The notes beneath the pieces were generated by a model, which ran no database searches, was not told the DNA's origin, and saw only the letters and a list, made by a program, of their open reading frames with translations. A DNA stretch of 64,000 nt from Ectocarpus siliculosus (Eukaryota > Sar > Phaeophyceae > Ectocarpales > Ectocarpaceae). The position numbers and the translations under genes were made by a program. Position 1 is the first letter of the stretch. Each line of letters starts with the position of its first letter. Shown here one piece after another: positions 9,005 through 24,000 of this stretch. The stretch spans positions 63,893 through 127,892 of the forward strand of contig FN648466.1 of the NCBI GenBank assembly GCA_000310025.1. Direction: 5' to 3'.

Positions 9005-12000
9005 CTGCACGATGCAGCGCACCGGAGCAGAGGGTTTCCGAAACGCAACCGGAACCAACGTCGTGGTGTGTTGATTGTGCCGTATAGCTTGTACACCTGT
9101 ATTTTCCTCCCGTTGCAACTTGCAACAAACTTTCCCGCACCGACAGATGGAGGCAGACGCTTGGCGAACACCGGCTCATGGGAGTAAATTGCACAAGTAA
9201 ATAATGTCCTTGGTCAGGACTGCTTCCAATCCTCTGCTTTCTGCCTCCAATTCTATGCTTGTCCGTTATTGTTCCCCGCCGCGAGGAAAGAATCAGGAGG
9301 GTGAAGGGGGGGGGAAGAGAAAGAAATGCTAGGGCGACGAAGATACATCGAGGAACACTGTGAGAGGGCGTGCGTTGTCCCGGAGCGCGGATTCTGCTCC
9401 ACAGTTGATCTCATGCCACCCAATATTCTGTAACATCTGCTTATGTGTATGAAATGAATCCAGCGAAGAGAAGGTTGTTTGGCACAGACGTCGGGCCCTC
9501 ACAACAAAATAGTGGGGGGAAGGGGTCCCGGAAAGTAATGTTTCGAAAGCACGGGGTCCCGCAGATTCGTTCCAAAAAACGGGGTTCAGCTGAGCTGTAT
9601 TTTCGGGGTTCCGCAACATACATAAAAAAAAAGAGGATCCGCAGAAATGTTCCATCTAATATTGCGGAAGGAAGGATCGAAACTCCCGCGGGACTATGAG
9701 ACCCCTTCTATGCCGGTCGTGTAGTAGCAGAAAGTTATCGAAAAAAAAGTGGGCCTTCTCTCTTTCATCTGTCGCTCGCTGGTCAGCTGCAAGCTGTCCC
9801 TCTTCTTCGAACCGATGCGAAAAGGATTTTGGAGTCGTTTCGTTTCTTAGCCCGACCAGAAAACAATGTTTCAGGATCATTACTTGCGAAACTCACCTGA
9901 AGCAAGGGCTTCAACGTGTTGAACAATGAGCCCGGGTTGTGTACTCGGAAGCCCTTGCCCTGTGGCCCGCAAGGAATTTCCGAGAAGTCGCGCTCGCACA
10001 GAAAGACGAGGACAAAGTCGCAGCTGCCACCCGATCTGCAGAGGTCTATCCACCGATCCCACGTCCTGCGCAGTTGTATGGCGCCATTAACGCTCTCCTC
10101 GGCTTGCGTTTCCTGGATGCTAGTGGTCTCGACAGGCTTGAGTAGCACCAGTCGTGGATACGGAAGCTCGACAGGGTCACCATATGATGGAAACGCAGCC
10201 CGGAACATCCGAACGGATTCACGCCTGGTATCTTCCAGGATCTTAGCCAATTGTGTGGCCAGGTATCGCTCGAAGTGCACTTGGAATTGGTCGGATTGGG
10301 TGATGTTAAGCTCCTCGAATATCGGCAAGCGGAGCCCCGGGTAACCGTGGATGTTGTCCTGGAGAAGACTCAATAGCTGTTCTCCAACCTCTCGCAGGAC
10401 GCCCTTAGCTTCCGCAGTCTTGCCCTTGACGCAAATAGCAATCGCAGGGAAGGTGCTCTGTCCAGGGATTATGTCCTTTTCAATCGTGGTCTCGCAAAGA
10501 AGCACATCGTGCTCGTTAGAGTCCTTTTTCCACTGAATGTGAGCCCCGTGCTGCCAGCATTTGCCTGAAGCCTCAAACCTGCTTGAGGTGAAGGCCAAAA
10601 AGCGCCCAATTATCCCTGTTGGGGCGTGGCTCCGCAGGAACCACGCTGTCTTTCCCACCACCACCTCGCCGAGCCCGATGCTTTCCTCCAGAATGTTATC
10701 GTTCCCATGCTCTGGTAACCTCGCCGGCACGATGTGACAATCCTCCGCGTTGCTGCACTCCCCGTGAGAGGGGTAAATGAACAAGTACTTGATCATGGTG
10801 TCCACCATGCTGTCGAAGGCGTCCTTGTCTAATTGAGCTCCTGCGTAATCGCCTTCGACTTCCAGCTTGCGATGGACCCACAGAAATCGAAGGTAATCCC
10901 GGTTCAGTCGACCCTGTCGAATAAAGCACCTGTCGAGGACGTGAGAGAGGGAGCCCTCATCGTGACCGTAATGGAAACAGTTTCGTGCTGATACTAAGCC
11001 GATGGAATCTGCACTGCAAGCCCGGCGTCAAGACAGTGTTACCACACGCCCCAACATTCGCATGGTGAACAGCATGAACATCTCCTAGCGGCCCAGGCAC
11101 ATTATGTCCATGGAACATGTTAGACGCGAATTCTCCACAGCTTGTGATGATTAACTCACCAATCATAATTGGTTCCGAGTATCTGGCACTGCAGCACAAG
11201 TAACAACGCGTCAATATGATGGCTGAGGCGTCCGCGGCTATGCCAAAACTCGACTCACGCGTGTGTTTCGCACAGGTTCTTGTACCCACTGAGAGTGTCA
11301 GGCCGGGTTCTGTCGTACTCGAGCAGCTCCTGCAATATCTTGTTTTGCTTTTTCTTGTCCACGAGGTTGTGATCCGTGACCCGCCTCACGAGCTCGATGA
11401 GCCACCGAGGATCCACGTGAATCATGTCACTTTGTGCGGGGGAAGACTCGTCTCGCAAAGACAAAATCACGCCTCCCTCCGCCTCTCGATGCTTCATCGC
11501 TTCCTTGAGGTTGGTCGCAGCGTCTTCGTCAGACAGAGGCTTGTTGCGCTCCTCTTTACCCTCCTCTTTGTGCTTCTCTTGGAAATATCGCTGGAACGCT
11601 CTCACTGCATCACCCCACAGCACGTACGGTGTCCCCTTCTCTTTGTGTAACGCCTCGACAGCGGCGATCGCGTCCACCCAAGCTGCCGGCAAGATTGTAG
11701 CAACAGCCGGAAAGGAGAAGGATATCTTCTCGGGTGCCACACCTATGATCCAGTCGCTTAGCCTGCCGATCCTGTTGTCCAGGCCAAGAGATGCACAAAA
11801 AACTCTTGGGTGGAGGATGAGAGGGTGTGTAGAACCTCTCTGAAAACTGTCGTCCTTCTCCGCACTTGCGTTCCCGCAGGAGAGCTTGAGCTCCTTCGCC
11901 TTGTCCTCCTGGTATTGACGAACAACTGCATGTGGGCGCGCGGTCATGCGAAGCATAAATTTGTAGTATTGCATGTACCACAGTCCAAAGCTTTTGGCAA

Positions 12001-15000
12001 GACTACCTGCATAAAAGGCCAGTATGGGGAAGGGTCTAGGACACTTTTTCACAACTCAAACAAGACAAGCTGCGCCACGAAAAACGGAAGACGGCAGGGA
12101 CTCTCGTTGAGAGACCACCCGCCCACCCTTCCAGTGCTATAGACGAACGCTAGATCTTTCGACAATTTCTGTCGAGGATAGAGAACGACTAGTCGGTGCT
12201 CACGAAACACACGATTGGTTATTCCTTTTCGCAACGGCATGGCTACAGCGACGCGACCCTCGCCAAAGGTGATGCCATCATTTACCCCACACTATTTGGA
12301 AAGAAGAACTGACCCGAAGCTCCAAATGAAGTACACATCGACGTGTATTCTTCATACTAAGATGGCACGACCGCCACGGCCGTTGGCGCACCCCTCCAGC
12401 ATGTGCGGCCTCCCCTTCCGTGCGTTCCCCAACCACCTCACCCCTCTCTACTCTCTGACACACGAAATTGGGGCAGCCCTGACCAGGGACAATCTTTTTG
12501 CATTTGAACTGACGAATTGACCATTTGCTTCGACTGACACGCGCACACTTTGTCAAGAGACAACAGTCTACCGAAAATCAGACGAACGGTAGAGATCACA
12601 ATCCAACACATTACCTTCTACGTGGGGGGGGGGGGGGGGTTATCTCAATGGTATACCGTAAACGTCGGAGTTTTCCCCCCAGAGTAAAGTTCCCCCCCCC
12701 CAAAAAAAAACCTTTCGGCCTGGAAGATTGGTTTCTTTGGTTTAGTCCCGGGGTAGATCGTTTTCGACCACATAGAAAAAAATCCCCCCGGGTATTTCAA
12801 TTTCCCCCCGGGGTACCAGTTTTCCTACGAGTTCCCCCCGGCGGGATGTATTTCCCTTATTTTCTGAGTCGATTTTGTTGCATCGCGGAGCACAAAAAGC
12901 ATGATATGGGACAGAAGGTTCATTTGCAGATCTCGTTGTAGTGTGAACGGAGCTGCCGGGTACTCTCTGGAAGGCGGGCCCTTCCTCTTCTTGGAATCAC
13001 TCGCGGGACGAGACAACCTCCCCCAGCTGCTGTCCTCCATGCAGTCTCTTTTCTCTTCGCCTTCGTTGCTCTTACGTTCCTCCTCCCTCTGCTTGTTGAA
13101 CGCTTGCTCGTAAACCTTATCCATCTCAGTTTCGCCAGTCTCTGTGTGTGTGGTGTGTGGACCATCAGTATTTTGCACAACCCCCCGGGGGGGGGCTTCC
13201 CCCCGGGGTAGCGTTGGAAAAAAAAACTATCCCCTCCCGGTACGTCAATTTCCCCCGGGGGGGTTGGTTTCAGAAAAAAAACGATCCCCTCCCCGGGGGG
13301 AAAACTCCGACGTGTACGGTAGTTGGAGTTTCCGGTTCTTTCGGCTGCGCCCCAACCCTTTTCAAAAATCATAGCATTTTTAAAAGGCGGGGGAAATTGC
13401 ACTCAGGATTCAGTATGAAACCTACCATCGCGATAATATAGTTGCAGCAGTTGATTGAGTGCCAGCTTATGCGCAGATTCAAGGGCATGTGACGAACTGC
13501 AATTGCAACGCTCACAGCGTTCGAAACGAGTTCTCCTTCATTGAGTTCGGTAAGCTACAAGCGTAGAAACAGCCTGCTGTAGAGGTCATATTCGTACTAA
13601 ACATAGAGTGCGTTTCCCCAGCCTTTTCAAAATCCAGCGAAATGTGAAAAGGGTTGCGGCCCAGCCTTAAATTTATCCCTTAATGTCACTCACGCGTTCG
13701 GAAGCGCTTCTCCGCCTTGTAGAGCTGCCTTTGGCCATTCTTGATCTCCTCAGCATACCGGGGACCTGAACTTCGGAGCGTACAGAAGCATGATCAGCAC
13801 CTGCGAGGTACAGAGACGGTACGGTCCCCGGACCTCCTTGTATGTGGCCCATGCATAACGTGGCCAATCTCGTTCCAGGCGAAAGGTTTGGACAGAATTC
13901 GAGTCGACCGAAAGTCAGCCTTGCTAGTGATCCCCACATCAAGGGGAACTGCAAGGGTCCAAAAATGAAAAATAAAAAGCATCACTCGACACGGATGTTT
14001 CGGCCGATCGTCCAAAATGGCGGAGCGCCAATTTATGTTTTGACCGTATACGGACCTGTCTTTGAGCACCTATGTGAGAGACGGGTGGTGCCTACAAACA
14101 TTTGGTGCCCGCACCGTGCATTCTCAATAAAGGTGTTGGTCGCAGATTCATTCCAAACACACACCTAAAAAAATGGTCACGACTAAGAAGCCCTGTTTCC
14201 TCTGCCTTTGATTTTGGGGGGGATGCACCCGATTTGAAATACACCTTCGCCGACCCGCTGCGTCGCAGCTGAAAATGGCCACGTCCCGTCCGATCATTAG
14301 CAGAGATTGCATACGATAGGAAGTGAGTGTTTTCACCCGCAGTGGCTTGCCCATCTCTCCAGACCCATGGTTGAGCCCATAACAACAATGGATGGGTTGC
14401 CTATCTTTCCAGGTCTATCTATCGTCCGCAGCCATGGGAGCCGAATTAGAAAGACCTTTTCGGTAACTCAAACCTAATTTTTTGCCCTCCGAAAAAGCAC
14501 CAACAACCCACAGCGAACGTTTTGTGCTCGGTTGATTCTCAGGCTTGCCGCTCACAAGCAGTTGTAGCTCAAGAAATTGCTACAACACTCGCCGCATGCC
14601 CTTGAAAGCAGCAGCACGAAGCTAAAAGCACGTTATCAGTACAACAAAAAACCTCTTTTGTATGGTTTCAAAATGCGGCGAAACGGCTGATTAACGGAGA
14701 TCGTCCGCACCGTTTGATGCACGTATCACTCACCCGGGATTCGGCCCTCCATTTCAGTTCGTAGGACTTGCACCAGGTCGTTAAGGTCTTCAGCTGATTA
14801 TTTCAAAATGGGAGAGCAATTTAGCTTTGGGAGCGAGCTACTTCGATCGCAGAAATTGAGGATTCACCGGATTTGACTGGACCTTCAATGAGGGTGCTTA
14901 CCGTCTATTGAACAACTAAAACAAACTCCATCCTAACTAGCTCGGAGGTCTACCCGAAGAAAGCTCCGGGGGAAAGAGTAAACACTCTGCGCAACGCTCA

Positions 15001-18000
15001 AAGTAGTGGCAGGATTTCAACACCAACTATGGGGCCGAGTGTGGCGACTCCCGCTCATCACGATCAACAGCCCGCTGTTGCCGCCAGAAATAACTGACTG
15101 CACGTGCCGTTTGGTGCAGTTGTCACTCACCCGGGAGTTGGTCCTGCAGGTAAATTCGCATCAGCTGCACTAGGTCGTCCAGGTCTTCAGCTGGTATTTA
15201 CAGCATGGGACAACATTTTTGTGGCAAGTGTGAGCTGCTTCGAACTCAGAACTCTAAGATAAAACGGATTTCAATGTTCACCCAGGAGGAAGAGCCGACT
15301 ATGCTGCTTTTCGTTCATCAAATCAGAAACCAACATTGGCACTAGACTCAAGGCGGTACGTAAGGCATCGAGGTTGCGCCAAGCATAGGGCCGAGTCTGT
15401 TCGTTACTGCTAAGCAGTCACGATCAACCGCCCGCTGTTTGATGCCTGATTAAACCAACTGCATGTCCGGATCATTTGAACCAGGTGTCACTCACCCGAG
15501 ACGACTTGGTCCTCCAGTGTAGTTCGCACCAGTTCGAGCAGGTGATCAGGCTCTTCATCGCCTGAGTATTCGGCAGGGAAGGGCATTTTCGTTGTGTAGG
15601 TGAGATGCTTCGAATGCGGAACTAGCCGACAAATCGGCCAAAGTTCACCCAGGAGGCTAAGATCCGATCATGCTGCATTTCGTTCACCAACCAAGACAAA
15701 AAACTCCATCTTACATAGTGCTGCACGTATTGACCGAACAATGAACCATCGGACGAAAGATCAGGCACTCACTTCAACGCGGTAAATGAGGCGCCGAGTC
15801 TGCCGTTTAATGCTAAGCTTTTTCAGAATTAAGTGCACGTCCGTAACATCTGATGCAAGTGTCACTCACCCGAGAGTTGCAGACGAGTTCGTACCAGCTG
15901 CTCGAGCTTGTTAATGTCTTCAGCTGGTATCAACGTGGGACAACATTTTCGTGACGACTGTGAGCACTTCGATTGTAGGCCTCGAGGATCAATCGAAGCC
16001 AAGAGGAAATTCACTCAGGAGGAAGATCCGACCATGCTGCCGTTAGTTCATTCAATCGGAAGCCAACTTTCTTCCCTACAACAGCCCTGAACAACGTACA
16101 GAAAAGAACTTTCGAATGACACAAGTGGTACTCGACTGCAGGTGGTGCACAGGGCACCGAGGTTGGGCCAAACACAGGCCGAGTCTGTTCGCTGCTGGCA
16201 AACATTTACGATCAACAGCCAGCTGTTTGGTGTCTTCTAAAACCAACTTGCATGTCCGTACGATTTGATCAAGGTGACACTCACCCGAGAATTGCCCCAC
16301 CAGTGTTTTTCGTTCCAGTTGGAGCAGCTTGTCAAGCTCTTCGTCACCTGAGCATGTATTTTCAACGCCGGAGGATATTTCGTTCTGTGGGTTAGATGCT
16401 TGGATTGTAAAACTCGAGCCAAAACGTCCGCAACTGGACCGAAACCAGACATCTTCCACTGCTGACTCGCCGCCATATACCCCAATCTCCTGAACTGCGG
16501 GCTTACAGCAGCAGCTGATGATGCGACTATCTCCTTTAAGCGGCCAGCAATTCAGGAAGTAAAAGTCCGTAGCGGCGAGCACAGCATTGACAAGGGTTTG
16601 CTGTCGCTTGAAAATGCGGATTTTCGAGCCACAGCCGCAGCCTTCGATATCTCCGCCCCAGCTGCAGATCTGAACGTGCCGACACACGCTTTCCCTCAAT
16701 ATGGTATCTGTTGATGATTGCTCTATTCAGGTCGGGACTCCTAGCGTGGAAATGTTGGATTCTGAAAATCGGTGTCATGTTTGATTCGACCTAACAATGT
16801 ATGGGCGAAAGGGGGGGGTGGATCACCACCTCTTGCACCAGAATGAACAGAAAAAAGGCACCGTGTTTACACCACACACCAACCACACACGGTGCCGAGT
16901 CTATTCACTACTGCTGAACGATCGATACCCAGCTATTGCTGCCTTCAAAAATCAACGTCACGTCCGCACCGTTTGATGTTGGTGTCACTCACCCAGGATC
17001 TGGCCCTCCAGTTGAGTTCGTAGCAGTTGCAGCAGGTTGTCTAGATCTTCAGCTGGGTACAGTTCAATATGAGAGAACAATTTTATGCTGCGGGTAAGCT
17101 GATTCGGTCCCAGAAGTTGAGGGTACACCGGATTTGACTCCAACATCGCCGAGGAGGCAAAATTCAACATGGTTGGTGCGTTTCCCTCATCATAAAGAAA
17201 CCAAACTCTGAAAAAAATGGCACTCGGATCAACGCGGAAAGTAGGGCACCATGGTAATGCCAAACATTGGGGCATAATCTATCCAGCACCATTAGGCAAT
17301 AGTCTAACGATCAACAGCCGGCCGTTTCCGCCAGAAATAACCAACTGCATGCACGAACCTTTTGGTGCAGCTGTCACTTACCCGAAAGTTGGCCCTGCAG
17401 TCGAGTTCGTACCAGTCGCACCAGGTCGTCAAGGTCTTCAGCTGGTATTTTCAACACGTGACAACATTTCGCTGCGTAAGTAAGCTGCTTCAATCGCGTG
17501 TAACTTGGGAATACACCAGAGTTGACTGGATTTTCACTGATGAGGCAAAGAAAAATACTCGCACGTGGTGAGTGTTTTGTCGTTTTGAGTTCAAACAACC
17601 AACCAACCCCATCCTACGTAGCCCCACGTCCCTCTGACCGAAACAAACACATTCTAGCAAAATAGTCGGCAGTCCGTTTTACGCGAAACGGAAGGCACCA
17701 GGGTTATACACCAACTGCGTCTCCGAGTTTGGCAACTACCGCTAAGCATTAGCAATCAAGAGTTAAGCTGTACCAGACAGACACTGCCAACTTTATGCAG
17801 GGAACGTTTGGTGCAGTTGTCACTCACCCCGGCGTTGGTCCTCCAGTTTAGTTCGTACAAATTGCACCATGTAGTGAAGGCCTTCAACTGATATTTCAAC
17901 ATGGGAGAACATTTCGGTGCGTGAGTGAGCTCCAGAGCTGCTTCCATTGTAGAACTCGAGGACAAACCGGACACGAGAAGAAGTTCACCCAGTAGGAAAA

Positions 18001-21000
18001 GACCCGATCATGCTGCTGTCGGTCAACAAACAAGAAATCAATCGCATCCCTCGTAGCCCTTAATGCCTGACTGAAGCAAAACATTTCGGAATCAAGAGTA
18101 GGCACGCGGGTACACACCCAGCATGGAGTCGAGTCTGTACAACACTGGAGAACATTTACGATCAACAACGGGCTGTCGTTGCCTGAAACAACCAACTTCT
18201 TCATTGATGGACTTCTCACTCACCCGATAGTTGGCACACCAGTTTGGAGTGTACCAGTTGCAGCAGGCCGTCGGCAAGGTCTGTACCTGGGTATTTCAAA
18301 ATGTCAGCATAGTTTCGTTGTGTACGTGGCCTTATTCGACCCTAGAACTTGGGGAATATACCGGATTCAAGAGGAAAAACACCGAGGAGGAAAGATTCCA
18401 ACATGGTCAGTGCTTTTCGTTCATAAAAAAATCCTCCCCCATCCTACGAAGCCCTGCACGCCTGACAGTCATAAATCAGCTCCGCGACAATAGTACGCAC
18501 TCAATTCGGCGTCCGGGAATGTGTCAGGAGTACGCCAAAATTACGGCACCAAGTCTGTGCACGACTGTCAAGCATGAACGACCAACGGACCAACAGATCA
18601 ACAGCCGGTAGTTCGCTGCCTGATCAAGTCAACTGCACGTCCATACGGTCTGATGCTGGTGTCACTCACCCGAGAGTTGGCCCTCCAAATTGGTTCGTAC
18701 CAGTTGCACGAGGTCGCCAAGACCTTCAGCTGAGTATTTCAAAAATGGGACAACAGTTTCCTTGTGTCAGTGAGATGCTTCGATTGCACAACTCAAGTAT
18801 AATCGGATTCAAGAGGAATTTTAACCGGGAGGCTAGATTCCAACATGGTGAGCGTTCTTCGTTCATCAAACAAATATACCACTCCCATCCTACGATGCTC
18901 CGTACGCCTCACCCAAACAAAACATTTCGGAAAAAACAGTATACGCACTCAGTTCGGCGGTAGGCAATGCATCAGGGATACGCCAAACACGGCGCCAAGT
19001 CTGTCCGCCACGGTCAAGCATCAACGATCAACGAATCAACGATCAACGGATCAACAGCCGGCTGTTCGCTGCACGATCAAGTCAACTGCACGTCTATACG
19101 ACATGATGCTGGTGTCACTCACCCGACAATTGGCCCTCCAGCTTGGTTCGTACCAGTTGCACGAGGTCGCCAAGGCCCTCAGCTGAGTATGTCAATGCGG
19201 TACAGCAGTTTCGTTGTGTCAAGTGAGCGCTTCTATTGTAGAACTACACGACAAACCAGACTTCACAGGAATATCACATAAGCGGCAGACGTTCCATCAT
19301 GGTGAGTGGTTTTCGTTCATCAAACAAGTTACCCGCCTCCATCGTGCGAAGCACCGTACTCATGGCCGACATGCACGTTTGAGGGTTAGATCAATGATTT
19401 GGTGTAAGGCGGCAAGTCAGGCACCAGGGTTGTGCCAAACGTTTAGCTGTCCACCTCTGCTACGAGCTACAACGATCAAGAGCGCCGGTTGCTGCTGCCC
19501 GGTAAAACCAACAGTTAGTCCGTTCGATCTGATGCAAATATCGCTTACCCGAGAGGTGGCCCTCCAGTCGAGCTCGTAACCATTGAAGAACGTCGTCAAG
19601 GTCATCAGCTGCGTAATTCAACACGGGAGGATAGTCGTTGTGAGGGCAACCGGCTTCGATTGTAGAACTCGAGGACCAAAACCAGATTCAAGAGGAAGTA
19701 AGAAGTTCACCCAAGAAGGCATGATCCGATCACGCTGCTTTCCATTAATCAAACAAGAGATCAATCGCACCCACGGAGCCCAGCGCCTGACCGACATATA
19801 CGTAGGCGAAAGAAGGCGCAGCCAGGCGGTGATCAAGGCACGAGGGGCCACCCAAATATGCAGGAGAGTCTGTCCAACACTGGCAAACATTTACGACCAA
19901 CAGCGGGCTGTTGTTATGTGATACAACCAACTTCATTGATGCAATTGTCACTCACCCGCCAGTTGGCCCACCAGTTTGGAGTGTACCAGTTCCACCAGGC
20001 CGCCGGCAAGGTCTACATCTGGATATTTCACCATGTCAGAAGAGTTCCGTTGTGTGAGTGACCGTATTTGACTGCAGAATTTGGGATATATTCCGGATTC
20101 AAGAGGAAAAAACACCAAGGAGGCAAGATTCCAACATGGGGGAGAATTTTTCGTTTGTAAAAGAATCCACACCCATCCTAAGAAGACCCCCTCACGCCTG
20201 ACCGTGACAAATCGCCTCGGAAAAAAAAAACGCAATCAGTCCGGCGTCGCCGAATGCATCAGGGCTACGCCAAATACGGCGCCAAGTTTGTCCACGACTG
20301 TTAAGCATGAACGATAACGGACGAACGGATCAACAGCCGGTTCTTTGCTGCCTGATCAACTCAACTGCACGTCCATACGGTCTGGTGCTGGTGTCACTCA
20401 CCCGAGAGGTGGCCCTCCAAATTTTTTCGTACTTGTTGCGCGAGGTTGCCAATGCCCTCAGCTGAGTATGTTAACACGGGACAACCGTTTCGTTGTGTCA
20501 GTGAGATGCTTTAATTACACAACTCGAGAATAAATCGGATTCAAGAGGAATTTTGCACAGCAGGCATGGATTCCAACATGGTGAGTGTTCTTCGTTCTTC
20601 AAACAAATATACCACACCCATCTCAAGATGTTTCGTACGCCTCACCCAAACAAAACATTTCGGAAAATGCAGTGTACGCACTCAGTTTGGCGGTAGGCAA
20701 TCCATCAGGGATACGCCGAACACAGGGCTGACTCTGTCCGCCACGGTCAAGCATCAACGATCAACGGATCAACAGCCGGTTGTTCGTTGTACGATCAACT
20801 GCACATCAATACGATCTGATGCTGGTGTCACTCACCCGACAGTTGGCCCTCCAGCTCGGTTTGTACCAGTTGCACGATGTCGCCAAGGCCCTCACCTGAG
20901 TATTTCAATATGCGACAACAGTTTCGTTGTGTCAAGTGAGCGTCCTATTGTAGAACGAAACGATAAAAAACCAGAATCCACTGGAATATCACAAAAGCGG

Positions 21001-24000
21001 CAGACGTTCCATCATGGTGAGTGGTTTTCGTTCATCAAACAAATTACCCGCCTCCATCGTATGAAGCCCCGTACGCATGGCCGGCATGCACGTTTGACGA
21101 TTAGATAAGGGATTTGGTGTAAGGCGGCAAGTCAGGCACCAGGGTTGTGCCAAACGTAGAGCTGTCCACCTCTGTTAAGCACTACAACGATCAAGAGCGC
21201 CGCCTGCCGCTGCCCGGTAAAACCAACAGTTAGCCCGTTCGATCTGATGCAAATATCGCTTACCCGAGAGGTGGCCCTCCAGTCGAGCTCGCAACCATCG
21301 AAGCACGTCGTCAAGGTCATCAACTGCGTAATTCAACACGGGAGGATATTCGTTGTGAGGGTAACCTGCTTCGATTGTAGAACTCGAGGACCAAAATCAG
21401 ACTCAAGAGGAAGTTCACCCAAGAAGGCATGATCCGATCATGCTGCTTTCCATCCAACAAACAAGATATCAATCGCATCCGACGGAGCATAGGGCCTGAC
21501 CGACATATTATAGATACGGCGAAAGAAGGCACAGCCAGGTGGTGAGCAAGGTGCCAGGGGCCACCCAAATATGCAGGCGAGTCTGTCCAACACTGGCGAA
21601 CATTTACGATCATCAGCGGGCTGTTGTTGCCTCACGCAAACGAACTGCATGTCAGAATTGTTTGATGCAATTGTCGCTCACCCGATAGTTGGCCGACCAG
21701 TTTGGAGTGTACCAGTTCCACCAGGACGTCGGCAAGGTCTCCGGCTGATTTTTTCAGCGTGAGAGAAAAAATCGTTGAGTAAGTGGGCTTCTTCGACTCC
21801 ATAACTTCGGAATCTACCGGATTTGACAACAAACTCACTGAAGCCATAGATTCCAGCATGGTGAGTGCTTTTCGTTCATCAAACAAATAAACCACACCCA
21901 TCCTCCGATGCTCCGTAGGCCTGACTGACAAAAACATGTCGACAAAAAGACAACTCACTAAGCTCGACGGTGCCAGGTTCTGTCTGCGAGTGTCAAGCAT
22001 CAACGGACCAACGGATCAACAGCAGGTAGTTCGCTGCCTGATCAAGTCAACTGCTCGTCCATACGGTCTGATGCTGGTGTCACTCACCCGAGAGTTGGCC
22101 CTCCAAACATGTCCGTACTCGTTGCACGAGGTCGCCAAGGCCTGCAGCTGAGTATTTCAATATGGTACAGCAGTTTCGTTGTGTCTTGTGAGATGCTTTG
22201 ACTGAACAACTCGAGCATAAACCAGATTACAGGAGGAAATTCGTACGGGAGGCATACATTCCAACATGGGTGAGTGTTTTTCGTCCATCAAACAAATATA
22301 CCGTTCCCATCCTACGGTGCTCCCTCCCGGTGTTTGTCATCGGGGTTGGGTTGTCCAAGCTTGGCAACGACATATAGCAACGACATCACGACATTGTAAA
22401 ACAAGCCGATCGGTTCGTGGGCTCGACAAAGGATACCCACTTTCTTCCCGTTGTATTGTTTGCGGCAACATAATGGTGGTCGAGTAGATTATGTTGTGCG
22501 AGGTCGACAACGCTCACTCGCGCAAAGGGGATGATCGCCCCACGTGGTGTTAAAATGGTGAAGCACCCTCGAGGCAGTTACACAGTGCTAACAACCGTCT
22601 CTGGGAGTGTAAGCACCAGAAAATATATTAAGTTATTCGCACATGCCATCCGTACGCAAGGAAGCAAGCACAAGATGCCGAACGCCCAATACAGGATGCA
22701 GCGCACCCTCCATGGTGTTTGCCGAATACCTCACGGTCCTTCGCGCTTGGTAATGTGACAGCCTCGTCCTGTGAGAACCCGGCCTGCTAAGTCCCGGCTT
22801 TGCAGGGATGCGAGGTAAATTGTCAAACGACTACGGCCTGCACGACTATGAGTACACCCCCCCCATCCTACGATGCTCCGTACGCCTCACCCAAACAAAA
22901 CATTTCGGAAAAAACATTATACGCACTCAGTTCGGCGGTAGGCAATGCATCAGGGATACGCCAAACAGGGTCCCGAGTCTGCTCGCCACGGTCAAGCATC
23001 AACGATCAACGGATCAAGAGCTGGCTGTTCGCTGCACGATCAAGTCACATGCATGTCCATACGATCTGACGGTGGTGTCACTCACCCGACAGTTGGCCCT
23101 CCAGCTCGGTTCGTACCAGTTGCACGACGTCGCCAAGGCCCTCACCTGAGTATGTCAATGCGGTACAGCAGTTTCGTTGAGTCAAGTGAGCGCTCCTATT
23201 ATTGTAGAACGAAAACGACAAAACAGATTTCACTGGAATATCACAGAAGCGGCAGGCGTTCCATCATGGTGAGTGGTTTTCGTTCATCAAACAAATTACC
23301 CGCCTCCATCGTACGGAGCCCCGTACTCATGGCCGACATGTACGTTTGACGATTGGATAAATGATTCGGTGTAAGGCGGCAAGTCAGGCACCAAGGTTGT
23401 GCCAAACGTAGAGCTGTCCACCACTGCTAAGCACTACAACGATCAAGAGCGCCGGCTGCTGCTGCCGGTAAAACCAACAGTTAACCATTCGATCTGATGC
23501 AAATATCGCTTACCCGAGAGGTGGCCCTCCAGTCGAGCTCGTAACCATTGCAGCGCGTTGTCAAGGTCATCAGCTGCGTATGTATTTCAACACGGGAGGA
23601 TATTCGTTGTGAGGGTAACCTGCTTCGATTGTAGAACTCGAAGACCAAAACCAGATTCAAGAGGAAGTTCACCCAAGAAGGCATGATCCGATCACGCTGC
23701 TTTCCATTCATCAAACAAGAGATCAATCGCATCCGACGGAGCCCAGCGCCTGACCGACATATTATAGATACGGCGAAAGAAGGCACAGTCAGGTGGCGAG
23801 CAGGGTACTAGGGAGCACCCAAATATGCAGGCGAGTCTGTCCAACACTGGCGAACATTTACAATCAACAGCGGACTGTCATTGTCTGACACAACCAACTC
23901 CATTGATGCAATTGTCACTCACCCGATAGTTGGAACTCCATTTTGGAGTGTACCAGTTCCTCCAGACCGTCGGCACGGTCTGCATCTGGATATTTCAACA

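Noticed and set aside
8895-9194. Alternative minus-strand frames upstream of the ROCO terminal exon
   Set aside because: They do not match the phase-0 donor of the preceding exon; the GTGCAG acceptor at 9005 does.
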